Origin: Halopseudomonas pertucinogena
GTDB taxonomy: Bacteria; Pseudomonadota; Gammaproteobacteria; Pseudomonadales; Pseudomonadaceae
Direction: 5' to 3'
Assembly (NCBI RefSeq): GCF_014646575.1
Contig: NZ_BMNN01000001.1
Span: forward strand, 186,001 to 250,000
Length of the DNA stretch: 64,000 bases
Shown: piece after piece, positions 1 to 8,000 of the stretch
Layout: the number at the start of each line of letters is the position of its first letter
Position numbering within the stretch: position 1 is the first letter of the stretch
Notes under the pieces: model-generated
The model's database searches: none
What the model was told of the DNA's origin: nothing
What the model saw: only the letters and a program-made list of their open reading frames with translations
Program-made: the position numbers and the translations under genes

Positions 1-642
1 GTCCGGTCTTTTCTGGAGAAGGCCGGTCATGCGGTTACCCTCAGCCATGACGGCTGCGAGGGCCTGCGTCTGGCCGAGCGGGATGACTACGATCTGGTAT
101 TGATGGACATTCTGCTTTCCGGGCTGGACGGATTGCAGGTACTGCAGCAGCTGCGCCGTCGCAGCCGGGTGCCGGTGCTGCTGATGTCGGCGCTGGGCGG
201 TGAGCAGAACCGCATCGCCGGGTTCAGTCGGGGAGCCGATGATTATCTGCCCAAGCCCTTCAGCGTGGCGGAGCTGGGCGTACGGGTGGAAGCCATTCTC
301 CGCCGTGTCGCCTATGAGCGGCAGGTTCTCCAGCGGGTGACCTGTGAGGGCGAGCTGGAGTTTGACGAATTCGCTGCGGACGTTCGCTGGGCTGGGCGGT
401 CTGCAGGGTTGACCGCCAGCGAGTATCGGGTGCTGGAGCTGCTGTGGCAGCACCACGACCAGGTGCTGAGCAAACCCTTTCTCTATCAGCAGGCGCTTCG
501 TCGTGGCTACTCCCGGCATGACCGCGCGCTGGACATGCATGTCAGCCATATCCGCCGCAAGCTGCAGGCCATCGGCTGCACGGGAATGCGCCTGGAGACG
601 GTATGGGGCCATGGTTATACGCTCGTCTGCGTGGCTCCATGA
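1..642 (+). CDS. OmpR-family response regulator (PfeR-like), 5' end cut by window
   Basis: The reading frame is open from base 1, so the N-terminus lies outside the window. The visible part has the receiver phospho-acceptor Asp in LVLMDILLSG (codon 106-108), the conserved Thr/Ser position in LLMSAL, Lys in LPKPF, and a C-terminal winged helix ending in RALDMHVSHIRRKL and GHGYTLV, as in OmpR/PhoB regulators. It overlaps the histidine kinase start by four bases (ATGA), so the two are translationally coupled. The TonB receptor immediately downstream suggests a PfeR-type role, switching on siderophore uptake when the ferric siderophore is sensed. The family call is firm; the PfeR assignment is from context. 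Confidence 0.9.
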   Translation, partial: VRSFLEKAGHAVTLSHDGCEGLRLAERDDYDLVLMDILLSGLDGLQVLQQLRRRSRVPVLLMSALGGEQNRIAGFSRGADDYLPKPFSVAELGVRVEAILRRVAYERQVLQRVTCEGELEFDEFAADVRWAGRSAGLTASEYRVLELLWQHHDQVLSKPFLYQQALRRGYSRHDRALDMHVSHIRRKLQAIGCTGMRLETVWGHGYTLVCVAP

Positions 643-1949
643 CATTGCCCGGCAAGGGGTCGCTGTTCTGGAAGCTGCTCGGGCTGCTGGCCCTGTTCGG
701 GTTGTTGCTGGCAACCCTGCATGTGGACCTCAGCCGTCTGCTGCTGCGCTCGGTGTCCTATCTGCCGGAGCCCACTCAGGAGCTGCTGCGCGGCTACGCC
801 AGAGAGGCGGAAGCGGCCTGGCTGAAAGAAGGCACTGCAGGCATAGCGCGTTACCTTGATGAGCTGCAGAAGCGCGAACAGGTGTGGGCGCGGGTGGTGG
901 ATGCTGACCACCGGCCGCTGACCGTACGCCCGCTGCAGCGGGTCGAGCACCAGCGCATGCGATTCGTGCGGCAGCTGGATGCACGCATCGGCCGACGGGA
1001 CGGTACTCCGCTGTTCGAGATTCCCTTCCGCTCCGGTCAGGCCAGTCTGGTAATGGCATTGCCGGAACGATTGAATCCCCGCCGTCATCTGCTGATATGG
1101 GAGGCGTTGCTGCAGCGGGTCGTGCCCGCCTGTCTGGCATTGCTGCTGTGTATCCTGCTGTACCGCCTGCTCATATCTCCGCTGGAAATGCTGCGCCGGC
1201 AATCCGTTGCCCTCAGCAGTGGCGCGCTGGGTGCACGGGTGCCGGGCGCCATCGCCGGACGCAAGGACGAGCTGGGTGAACTCGCCCGCGCCTTCAACCA
1301 GATGGCAGAGCGCCTGGAAGGGGCGCTGTCCTTTCAGCGGCAGCTGCTGCGCGATATGTCCCACGAGCTGCGCACACCCCTGTGTCGCCTGCGGGTGGCC
1401 GCAGAGCAGGCTGACGAGCCGACGCCGCTGACCCGGCGGCTGGAGAAGGAAGTGGACCTGATGGAACGGCTCATCGGCGACAGCCTTGAACTGGCCTGGC
1501 TGGATACCGAACGGCCCAGCCTGCCGCTGGAGCCGGTCGATGTGCCCGGTCTGTGGGATGTTATCCGGGAAAATGTCTGTTTCGAGACCGGCTGGCAGCC
1601 CGAGCGTCTGCCCTGCGACCTGCCGGGGGATTGCCTGGTGCTGGGGCACCTCAACGGGCTGGCCCAGGCGATGGAGAACATCCTGCGCAACGCCGTTCGC
1701 CACTGCCCGGAGGACGGCGTGGTGCGGCTCGGTGGCCGCCGCTGCGGTGGCCACTGGCATCTGTGGATCGATGACCAGGGTCCGGGGGTTGCCGAAGAGG
1801 ATCTGTCACGCATCCTCGAGCCCTTTACCCGCCTCAATGCCGCCCGCCCCGGGGGAGACGGCTTCGGTCTGGGACTGTCCATCGCCCGCAGCATGCTGCG
1901 CCTGCAGGGTGGCGAGCTCTGGGCGGAGAACCTGCGCCCGGGACTGTGA
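639..1949 (+). CDS. Sensor histidine kinase (PfeS-like)
   Basis: Protein of 436 residues starting at the ATG that overlaps the regulator stop. A first membrane helix (about residues 8-32) and a second (about 150-175) bracket a periplasmic sensor region. A HAMP segment follows, then the H-box DMSHELRTPL, an N-box (ENILRNAVRH) and G-boxes (DQGPGV and GFGLGLSIA). It should autophosphorylate and pass phosphate to the regulator encoded upstream. The periplasmic sensor and adjacent outer-membrane receptor fit a kinase that detects a ferric catecholate in the periplasm, as PfeS does in Pseudomonas aeruginosa; that ligand is inferred, not visible. Confidence 0.9.
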   Translation: MTLPGKGSLFWKLLGLLALFGLLLATLHVDLSRLLLRSVSYLPEPTQELLRGYAREAEAAWLKEGTAGIARYLDELQKREQVWARVVDADHRPLTVRPLQRVEHQRMRFVRQLDARIGRRDGTPLFEIPFRSGQASLVMALPERLNPRRHLLIWEALLQRVVPACLALLLCILLYRLLISPLEMLRRQSVALSSGALGARVPGAIAGRKDELGELARAFNQMAERLEGALSFQRQLLRDMSHELRTPLCRLRVAAEQADEPTPLTRRLEKEVDLMERLIGDSLELAWLDTERPSLPLEPVDVPGLWDVIRENVCFETGWQPERLPCDLPGDCLVLGHLNGLAQAMENILRNAVRHCPEDGVVRLGGRRCGGHWHLWIDDQGPGVAEEDLSRILEPFTRLNAARPGGDGFGLGLSIARSMLRLQGGELWAENLRPGL

Positions 1950-1978
1950 CTGAATCTGCGGCTGCAAGTGTATAGATT

Positions 1979-1993
1979 GTAAATTGCATTTAC
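1979..1993. promoter_or_regulatory. Palindrome GTAAAT-TGC-ATTTAC, candidate response-regulator operator
   Basis: A perfect inverted repeat with 6-bp arms and a 3-bp spacer lies between the kinase stop and the TonB receptor start, 9 bp upstream of a Fur-like box. Its position fits a binding site for the PfeR-like regulator acting on the receptor promoter. Binding is inferred. Confidence 0.4.
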
Positions 1994-2001
1994 TCTCAAA
2001 T

Positions 2002-2020
2002 AGCAATGTTTATCATTTGC
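2002..2020. promoter_or_regulatory. Fur-like box upstream of the catecholate receptor
   Basis: The 19-mer matches the Fur consensus GATAATGATAATCATTATC at 12 of 19 positions by hand alignment, with a TATCATT core. It sits 66 bp before the receptor start, so iron repression of the receptor is likely. Confidence 0.5.
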
Positions 2021-2086
2021 GTCGGTTTGGCTTGCTGCTGGGAATCCGCGTGAGCCAGGGATAGTCCGTCTTGCTTGGAGAGTTTC

Positions 2087-4180
2087 ATGTCGCGTCGTAT
2101 CCGTCCGTCCTTTTCGTTGTCACAGCCACCGATGGGCAAGACCCTGCTGGCCGTTACCCTGGCTTCACTGGCCTGTTCAGCGGTGGCGGAGGAGGCGCTG
2201 AACCTGGGGCAGACAGTGGTGACAGCCTCCGGCTTCGAGCAGAACCTGCGTGACGCGCCGGCGGCGATCACGGTGATTTCCGCCGAGGAGCTGAAGAAGA
2301 AGTCCTACACCGATGTGACGGATGCGTTGAAGAACGTGGCCGGTGTGCAGATTGCCGGGGGCGGCGTTGAGCAGTCCATCATGCTGCGCGGCATGACCGC
2401 CGCCTATACGCTGTTTCTGATTGATGGCCGCCCGGTTCAGGGTAATGACGCCTTCAGTGAGCGGGGCTCCCAGGCCGGCACGCCGATCAACTTCCTGCCG
2501 CCCATCGAATCCATCGAGCGCATCGAGGTCATCCGTGGGCCAGCCTCGGCATTATATGGCTCTGACGCCATGGGCGGTGTGATCAACATCATCACCAAGA
2601 AGGTCACTGACCAGTTCAGCGGCAGCATCACCGCCGAATACGCCATGCCAGGCAGCGGCAACAAACTCAACGAGCGGGGCTATCAGGGCAGTGCGGTGGT
2701 GAACATGCCACTGATCAAGGACGTGCTGGGTCTGCAGCTCAACGGCAACTACTACAAGCAGGACGAGAGCAACTTCCTCGGCCAGAGCGACAGTGCGGCT
2801 ACCGATCCCGAGTACCAGCGTCAGGGCGGTGGCGGCAAGCTGGCCTGGAATCTGAACGAGCAGAACACCTTTACCCTGGGCCATACCTATACCCAGCAGG
2901 AGCGCTGGAAGCATCCGGGGCGCAGCATCGCGGAGGATGCCGACCCCACCTACAACAACTCGGTGAAGAAGAACTACTTCCTGACCCACGAAGGCGAATT
3001 CGGCAGCGTCTTCACCAATTCCTACATCAACTACGACCGCTCGGAAAACCGCACCACGCTCAATGCCGATACCGGCAAGGGTATCGAGTTCGACGTGGTC
3101 ACCGCCAATACCCAGGCCACCTGGTTTATGGGGTCGCATACCATGACCGCCGGGCTGACCCACAAGTACGAGAATCTCGAACATGGCAGTAATGGTCTGC
3201 GCGAGCCGATAGTTGATCCCACCGCCGTGGTCGAGATGGACCGCTACCAGAATTCCATCTTCCTGGAAGACAACTGGAGCCTGACCGACAACCTGATCCT
3301 GACCCTCAGTGGCCGCTACGATGACAATCAGGTGTTCGGCGGCGAATTCAGCCCCAAGCTCTATGCCGTCTGGCACATGAACGACAACTTCACCCTCAAG
3401 GGTGGCGTGACCTCCGGCTACAGGGCGCCGGAGCTGCGCTCGGCGGCCACCGATTTCGGTTCCACCTCCCGCGGGGGCGTGATCATCGGCAACCCGGAGC
3501 TGATTCCCGAGACCAGCCTGAACCGCGAGATCGGCATCCACTACGAGAACTTCGACCTGGGGCTGGCCGGCTCGGTGACCGCCTACGTGACCGACTACGA
3601 AGACAAGATCAACCGGACAGGGCGGGTATGCCCCAACTATCCTGACGGTGTGCCCGCCGGCGCGCCGGACTGCGTCTACAACGGCAAGGTCTACCCGGCC
3701 CACCAGTACGGCTATACCTCCTACGAGAACGTCGACAAGGCCGAGCTGCGCGGTATCGAGTTCACCATGGACTACGATATCCTCGACAACCTGACCTATC
3801 GCCACAGCTACACCTTCACCGATACCGAACAGAAGTCCGGGGAGTACAAGGGTGAGCCGCTGAACGACGTGGCCCGGCACATGTTCAACGCCTCGCTGGA
3901 CTGGGAAGTGACGCCGCAGATCAACCTGTGGACCCAGGTCAACTACCGTGGCGAGACCTCGGGCCGCTGGCAGACCGGCACCAGTGGCTCCAGCACCAAC
4001 GGAATCAAGTACCCGTCCTATACCTTCGCCGACGCCGGGATGGTATACCGCCCTGCAGACAGCTGGGCCTTCAAGGCCGGGATCTACAACCTGACCAACA
4101 AGAAGGTGACCACCGACGGTGACTATGCCTACAACCTGGATGGCAGGCGCATCATCGTGGGGCTGACCAAGAGCTTCTGA
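2087..4180 (+). CDS. TonB-dependent catecholate siderophore receptor (FepA/PfeA/CirA type)
   Basis: Outer-membrane receptor of 697 residues. The start chosen is the ATG six bases after GGAG. A signal peptide ends near SAVAEE, followed by a TonB-box-like segment (TVVTASGF). The plug domain carries IERIEVIRGPASALYGSDAMGG and ends in GVINIITKK; the beta-barrel follows and ends with the terminal aromatic GLTKSF. The motif SGFEQNLRDAPAAITVISAEEL resembles the CirA/FepA family, which takes up ferric catecholates such as enterobactin or its breakdown products. The upstream two-component system and Fur-like box support regulated iron uptake. The exact substrate cannot be read from sequence. Confidence 0.88.
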   Translation: MSRRIRPSFSLSQPPMGKTLLAVTLASLACSAVAEEALNLGQTVVTASGFEQNLRDAPAAITVISAEELKKKSYTDVTDALKNVAGVQIAGGGVEQSIMLRGMTAAYTLFLIDGRPVQGNDAFSERGSQAGTPINFLPPIESIERIEVIRGPASALYGSDAMGGVINIITKKVTDQFSGSITAEYAMPGSGNKLNERGYQGSAVVNMPLIKDVLGLQLNGNYYKQDESNFLGQSDSAATDPEYQRQGGGGKLAWNLNEQNTFTLGHTYTQQERWKHPGRSIAEDADPTYNNSVKKNYFLTHEGEFGSVFTNSYINYDRSENRTTLNADTGKGIEFDVVTANTQATWFMGSHTMTAGLTHKYENLEHGSNGLREPIVDPTAVVEMDRYQNSIFLEDNWSLTDNLILTLSGRYDDNQVFGGEFSPKLYAVWHMNDNFTLKGGVTSGYRAPELRSAATDFGSTSRGGVIIGNPELIPETSLNREIGIHYENFDLGLAGSVTAYVTDYEDKINRTGRVCPNYPDGVPAGAPDCVYNGKVYPAHQYGYTSYENVDKAELRGIEFTMDYDILDNLTYRHSYTFTDTEQKSGEYKGEPLNDVARHMFNASLDWEVTPQINLWTQVNYRGETSGRWQTGTSGSSTNGIKYPSYTFADAGMVYRPADSWAFKAGIYNLTNKKVTTDGDYAYNLDGRRIIVGLTKSF

Positions 4181-4229
4181 GTCGGTTCAGGTAACATGGC
4201 TGCATCAATTCAGTCTTGAGGAGGGAGAT

Positions 4230-5240
4230 ATGACCAACAAGACGGTCTTCTTGCAGCCCGGTGGCGGCTTCGACAAGGTAACCATCGGCACTTCCGAGCA
4301 TGCCGCTCCTGCAGCGGGTGAGATCAGCGTGCGGCTGCGCGCCAGCTCGCTCAACTATCACGACTATGTGGTGGTCAGCGGCGTCTGGGGGCCGGCAGAG
4401 CAGCGCATTCCGATGGCCGATGGTGCCGGGGAAGTCACGGCAGTCGGCCCGGGGGTGACCGAGTTCAAGGTCGGCGACTCGGTGGTGAGCACCTTCTTCC
4501 CGGACTGGCTCGATGGCCGGATCAACGTGGAAGGGTTTGCCCGGGTGCCGGGTGATGGCATCGACGGTTATGCCCGCGAGGCGGTGACCGCGCCGGCGAC
4601 CTGGTTCACCCACGCCCCTGCGGGCTGGAGCCATGCCGAAGCGGCTACGCTGACCACGGCCGGGCTTACCGCCTGGCGCGCATTGGTTGAAGATGCCCAG
4701 GTCAAGGCTGGCGATACGGTTCTGGTGCAGGGCACCGGCGGGGTATCGATCTTTGCCGTGCAGTTCGCCCGGATGCTTGGCGCGCGGGTGATTGCCATCT
4801 CGTCCAGCGATGCAAAGCTGGAACGTCTGCGCGAACTGGGCGCGGAACATCTGATCAACTACCGCAAGGACCCTCAGTGGGGTGAAACTGCCCGCGGCCT
4901 GGCAGGTAACGGCGGTGTGGATTGCGTCATCGATGTGGGGGGCCCTGCGACCCTTGAGCAGTCCATGGCGGCGGCGCGGCCCGGCGCTCATATTGCGGTC
5001 ATCGGCATTCTCAGTGGTGTGAGCGGCGAGTTGCCGCTGGTGCCTGCGCTGGCCAAGCAGCTGCGGCTGCAGGCGGTGCTGGTGGGTAGCCGCCGGCAGC
5101 AGCAGGATATGGTGCGGGCCATCGATACCAACGGCATGCGTCCGGTCATCGATCGTCACTTCAACCTGGATGCGATAGTGGATGCCTTCCGCCATCAGGA
5201 GTCCGGCCAGCACTTCGGCAAGATCGTGCTGGATATCTGA
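4230..5240 (+). CDS. Zinc-independent MDR oxidoreductase (quinone oxidoreductase-like)
   Basis: A 336-residue medium-chain dehydrogenase/reductase with a strong GAGGAGGG ribosome site. The N-terminal catalytic fold has SLNYHDYVVVSGVWG, and the NAD(P) Rossmann segment contains GTGGVSIFAVQFA. The GHE zinc-ligand motif is replaced by MADGAGEV, and no structural-zinc cysteine cluster is present, so it belongs with the zinc-free quinone oxidoreductase / enoyl reductase side of the family. It probably reduces a small carbonyl or alkene substrate with NADPH. No neighbour indicates which one. It is followed after 28 bp by the LysE-type exporter on the same strand. Confidence 0.8.
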   Translation: MTNKTVFLQPGGGFDKVTIGTSEHAAPAAGEISVRLRASSLNYHDYVVVSGVWGPAEQRIPMADGAGEVTAVGPGVTEFKVGDSVVSTFFPDWLDGRINVEGFARVPGDGIDGYAREAVTAPATWFTHAPAGWSHAEAATLTTAGLTAWRALVEDAQVKAGDTVLVQGTGGVSIFAVQFARMLGARVIAISSSDAKLERLRELGAEHLINYRKDPQWGETARGLAGNGGVDCVIDVGGPATLEQSMAAARPGAHIAVIGILSGVSGELPLVPALAKQLRLQAVLVGSRRQQQDMVRAIDTNGMRPVIDRHFNLDAIVDAFRHQESGQHFGKIVLDI

Positions 5241-5268
5241 CAGGTAACTGACCCGGTAGCCGAGGTAA

Positions 5269-5898
5269 ATGGTGCTGACTCCTGACATTGTGCTGGCCTT
5301 CTTTCTGGCCTCCGTCCTGCTCGGGTTGGCGCCCGGCCCGGACAATATCTTCGTGCTGACCCAGTCGACCCTGCACGGTCGCAGCGCCGGGCTGATGGTG
5401 ACGCTGGGGCTGTGCACCGGATTGATTGTCCACAGTCTGGCGGTGGCCTTCGGCGCAGCGGCGCTGTTCCAGTCGTCAGAGCTGGCCTTCTCGGCGCTGA
5501 AGCTGGTGGGAGCAGCCTATCTGCTGTATCTGGCCTGGGGTGCATTCCGCGCTCCGCCGGCGAGTCTGTCAGCGCAGTCGGTGGGCGCCCCGGGTCGGCT
5601 GGCGCTGTACCGCCGGGGCATCATCATGAACATCACCAACCCCAAGGTATCGATCTTCTTCCTGGCCTTCCTGCCGCAGTTCGCCGACCCGGCCCGTGGA
5701 CCGGTGGCGTTGCAGATCGTGCTGCTGGGGGGCCTGTTCATCCTCGCCACCCTTTTGGTATTCGGCGCGGTGGCCGTTGCGGCGGGCCAGCTTCGCGGCT
5801 GGCTGCTCAGGTCGCAGCGCATTCAGCTGTGGATCAACCGCCTGGCCGGTGCGGTATTTGTCGGCCTGGCGCTGCGGCTGGCTACGACGCAGCGCTAA
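5269..5898 (+). CDS. LysE/RhtB family amino-acid exporter
   Basis: A 209-residue membrane protein with about six hydrophobic helices. The family signature GLAPGPDNIFVLTQS lies near the N-terminus, and MNITNPKVSIFFLAFLPQF near the middle matches the conserved NPK segment of LysE/RhtB exporters, which expel amino acids or related metabolites. The start at 5269 follows GAGG at good spacing. Its 3' end overlaps the end of the convergent DUF3325 gene by 17 bases. The substrate is unknown. Confidence 0.88.
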   Translation: MVLTPDIVLAFFLASVLLGLAPGPDNIFVLTQSTLHGRSAGLMVTLGLCTGLIVHSLAVAFGAAALFQSSELAFSALKLVGAAYLLYLAWGAFRAPPASLSAQSVGAPGRLALYRRGIIMNITNPKVSIFFLAFLPQFADPARGPVALQIVLLGGLFILATLLVFGAVAVAAGQLRGWLLRSQRIQLWINRLAGAVFVGLALRLATTQR

Positions 5899-6181
5899 CC
5901 CGCGCGCTGCGCCGCGCCATCGCCCAGCCGAGGGCAAGCCCCACCAGCACTCCCGCGGCCATGATCTCCGTCATGGCGAGTACCAGCCCGATACCCATCC
6001 CATGCAGCAAGATGTTGATAATCCCGTTAAGGGTCAGCAGTCCGCCGGCTGCCAGCCGCAATGCCAGGCGGCGGTTGGCAGGTGGGTTGATGCCAAACAG
6101 GTCACGATGGTGGCGGGACATGGCCAGGGCCAGGGCGGCCATGCCGCTGGCCGCCAGAAGGATGGCGAGGACGTTCATCAT
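5882..6181 (-). CDS. DUF3325 family small membrane protein
   Basis: A 99-residue protein with three hydrophobic stretches (MNVLAILLAASGMAALALA, LALRLAAGGLLTLNGIINI and IGLVLAMTEIMAAGVLVGLALG). It starts at an ATG overlapping the PepSY gene stop (ATGA) and is the last gene of the receptor-DUF3649-PepSY-DUF3325 set. The same arrangement is common beside siderophore receptors in pseudomonads. Its biochemical role is unknown; it presumably assists the PepSY membrane protein in iron release or uptake. Confidence 0.8.
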   Translation of the reverse strand: MMNVLAILLAASGMAALALAMSRHHRDLFGINPPANRRLALRLAAGGLLTLNGIINILLHGMGIGLVLAMTEIMAAGVLVGLALGWAMARRSARVSAAS

Positions 6182-7692
6182 GCGGGCTCCTGTGAGGAAG
6201 TGGGTAGCGGGCTCACGGCTGCGGAGCGGCCCTTGCCGGCGCGCCATACACAGATGATGCCCATGGCCAGCAGCACCAGATCCACCGCCGCCAGCGTTGG
6301 CGCGTGGCGGGGCGTCATCAGAAGATGGCCGTGGCTGGTGGTGAAATAGTTCACCACCGGCAGGCCCAGCGCCAGCAGGCCCAGCACGCCGGTCAGCACG
6401 CGCGTCTGCGCAGGCCGAGCATGACGGGTAACCAGTGCCACCAGCGCGATCGCCAGCCAGGCAGCGATGAAGCAACCGGCTTCCACACTGGCCCGGGCGG
6501 GCAGATCGGCGGGTATCAGCCGGTTGGCCCAGAGCAGGGCGACGGAGGCGATCGGCAGGCCGAAGAACACAGAGGTATTGAGGGCGCGCACCAGCGCCAT
6601 GCCGGGCGAGGGGTTGCTGGCGCGTTTGCGCAGCCACACGTTGTTGCCGGCAACCAGCATCATGCAGCCCGCCAGCCCGAGCAGCCCGTAAAGGATGCGC
6701 ACCAGCTGCCCTCCGAATTGCGCCATGTGCAGACCGATCATCCAGATATAGGCACGGTAGGCGGCGGGCGCCTGTTGCTCGTTCAGCAGTTCACCGGTGA
6801 AGGCGTCATAGCTCAGGGTGTCCTGGGGCGATCCGATGCGCGATGGGTCGAGACGGCGGATGCTGACCACGGAAGAGGCATCCTCGGGATGCTCGACGAC
6901 GATCCAGCCGATGTCGCCGGTCTGCCAGTGATTACCGGCCTCGGTCACCAGCCCGTCAATGGATACCGGTGTGCCCGCAGGCTGGTCCATCTCGTTACGG
7001 TGAAAGCCACCCTGGGCCTCGGTATAGAACGCCAGCGGGTCGCCGTCATAGGCTACCAGCGCGCCCGCGGGCATGTAGGATGCGACGAATACCGCCACGC
7101 CGGTATAGGCCAGAACCAGGTGGAACGGCAGGCCGACCACGCCGAACAGGTTGTGCGCGTCCAGCCAGGCCCGCTGGCCGCTGGCATGGGGCCGCAGGGT
7201 GAAGAAATCCTTGAAGATGCGCCGGTGAATGATGGTGCCGCTGACAAGAGCCACCAGCATGAACATGCCGGTCAGGCCGACGATGTACATGCCGATCTGC
7301 CCCGCATGCAGGTTGTAATGCAGGGTGAAGAAGAACTCGCCGCCCAGGGTCTCGGGCAGGGGCTGACCGGAGGCGGGGTTGAACATGACCTTGCCGCGCT
7401 TGCCCGAGCCATCCTCCTCCCAGCCCAGATGCCAGTAGGGCGCCCGGTCGGTGGGCCCGTGTATCCAGTAGGCATGCAACGGGGCGCTGATATGCGTGCT
7501 GACCCAGCGGCTGATGTCATCAGCGCCCATGACCGCCTCCCGGCCGGGCTCATGCAGCGGCGGGCGCATCCAGTGTTCCAGCTCCTTGTCGAAGCAGGCG
7601 ACGGTACCGGTGAAGATGATCACGAACAGCAGCCAGCTGGGCAGCAATCCACCCCAGGTATGCAGGCCGGCCATGCTCTGGCGCAGGGTCAT
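6178..7692 (-). CDS. PepSY-associated transmembrane protein (FoxB/PiuB-like siderophore-iron reductase family)
   Basis: A 504-residue inner-membrane protein. The start MTLRQSMAGLHTWGGLLPSW is set by overlap with the DUF3649 stop. Features typical of the family are the HTWGGL motif in the first helix, FTLHYNLHAG, HNLFGVVGLPFHLVLAYTG and several later helices; the membrane histidines are likely heme ligands. Members such as FoxB and PiuB are linked to ferric-siderophore reduction or utilisation at the inner membrane. Coupling to a hydroxamate-type receptor supports that role here. The reductase activity is inferred from family work, not from catalytic residues alone. Confidence 0.82.
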   Translation of the reverse strand: MTLRQSMAGLHTWGGLLPSWLLFVIIFTGTVACFDKELEHWMRPPLHEPGREAVMGADDISRWVSTHISAPLHAYWIHGPTDRAPYWHLGWEEDGSGKRGKVMFNPASGQPLPETLGGEFFFTLHYNLHAGQIGMYIVGLTGMFMLVALVSGTIIHRRIFKDFFTLRPHASGQRAWLDAHNLFGVVGLPFHLVLAYTGVAVFVASYMPAGALVAYDGDPLAFYTEAQGGFHRNEMDQPAGTPVSIDGLVTEAGNHWQTGDIGWIVVEHPEDASSVVSIRRLDPSRIGSPQDTLSYDAFTGELLNEQQAPAAYRAYIWMIGLHMAQFGGQLVRILYGLLGLAGCMMLVAGNNVWLRKRASNPSPGMALVRALNTSVFFGLPIASVALLWANRLIPADLPARASVEAGCFIAAWLAIALVALVTRHARPAQTRVLTGVLGLLALGLPVVNYFTTSHGHLLMTPRHAPTLAAVDLVLLAMGIICVWRAGKGRSAAVSPLPTSSQEPA

Positions 7693-8000
7693 GGGCGCAT
7701 TCTCCAGTCGCCGGGGAGCCAGGCGCCCAGGCAGAAAATGACAGCAGGGATGATCAGCCACAGCCAGGCGCGGGTGGCGCTGCGCGCAGCGAAGGCGTAG
7801 AACGCGGCGGCTACCCAGACGGCAAAGCACAGCAGGCTGGCGGTGATGACCCGGTCCGGCCGGGCCAACGGAAGATGGGCGGCGAGAAAGGCGGTGGCGC
7901 CGAAGGCCAGGGCGTAGCCGCCGAGAAGCGCGGCCAGGCCGCGACTGACCACGCCCGCCGACCGGGAGCCCGCCATACGCCGAAGGATCGTCGTGGCCAT
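7689..8000 (-). CDS. DUF3649 family membrane protein (iron-uptake associated)
   Basis: A 103-residue protein with three hydrophobic helices and a basic N-terminus (MATTILRRMAGSRS). Its ATG overlaps the receptor stop by one base (TGATG) and its stop overlaps the PepSY gene start, so translation of receptor, DUF3649, PepSY and DUF3325 is coupled throughout. The family is annotated as an iron-uptake protein only by association; no mechanism is known to me. Confidence 0.8.
   Translation of the reverse strand: MATTILRRMAGSRSAGVVSRGLAALLGGYALAFGATAFLAAHLPLARPDRVITASLLCFAVWVAAAFYAFAARSATRAWLWLIIPAVIFCLGAWLPGDWRMRP

Noticed and set aside
2552-3880. Long antisense open frame across the TonB receptor, and similar ones opposite 6304-7800, 20896-22392, 32291-34525, 41906-43408 and 55880-57271
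   Set aside because: They lie opposite well-recognised genes, their composition is that expected from GC-rich codon third positions, and none shows a domain or good start.
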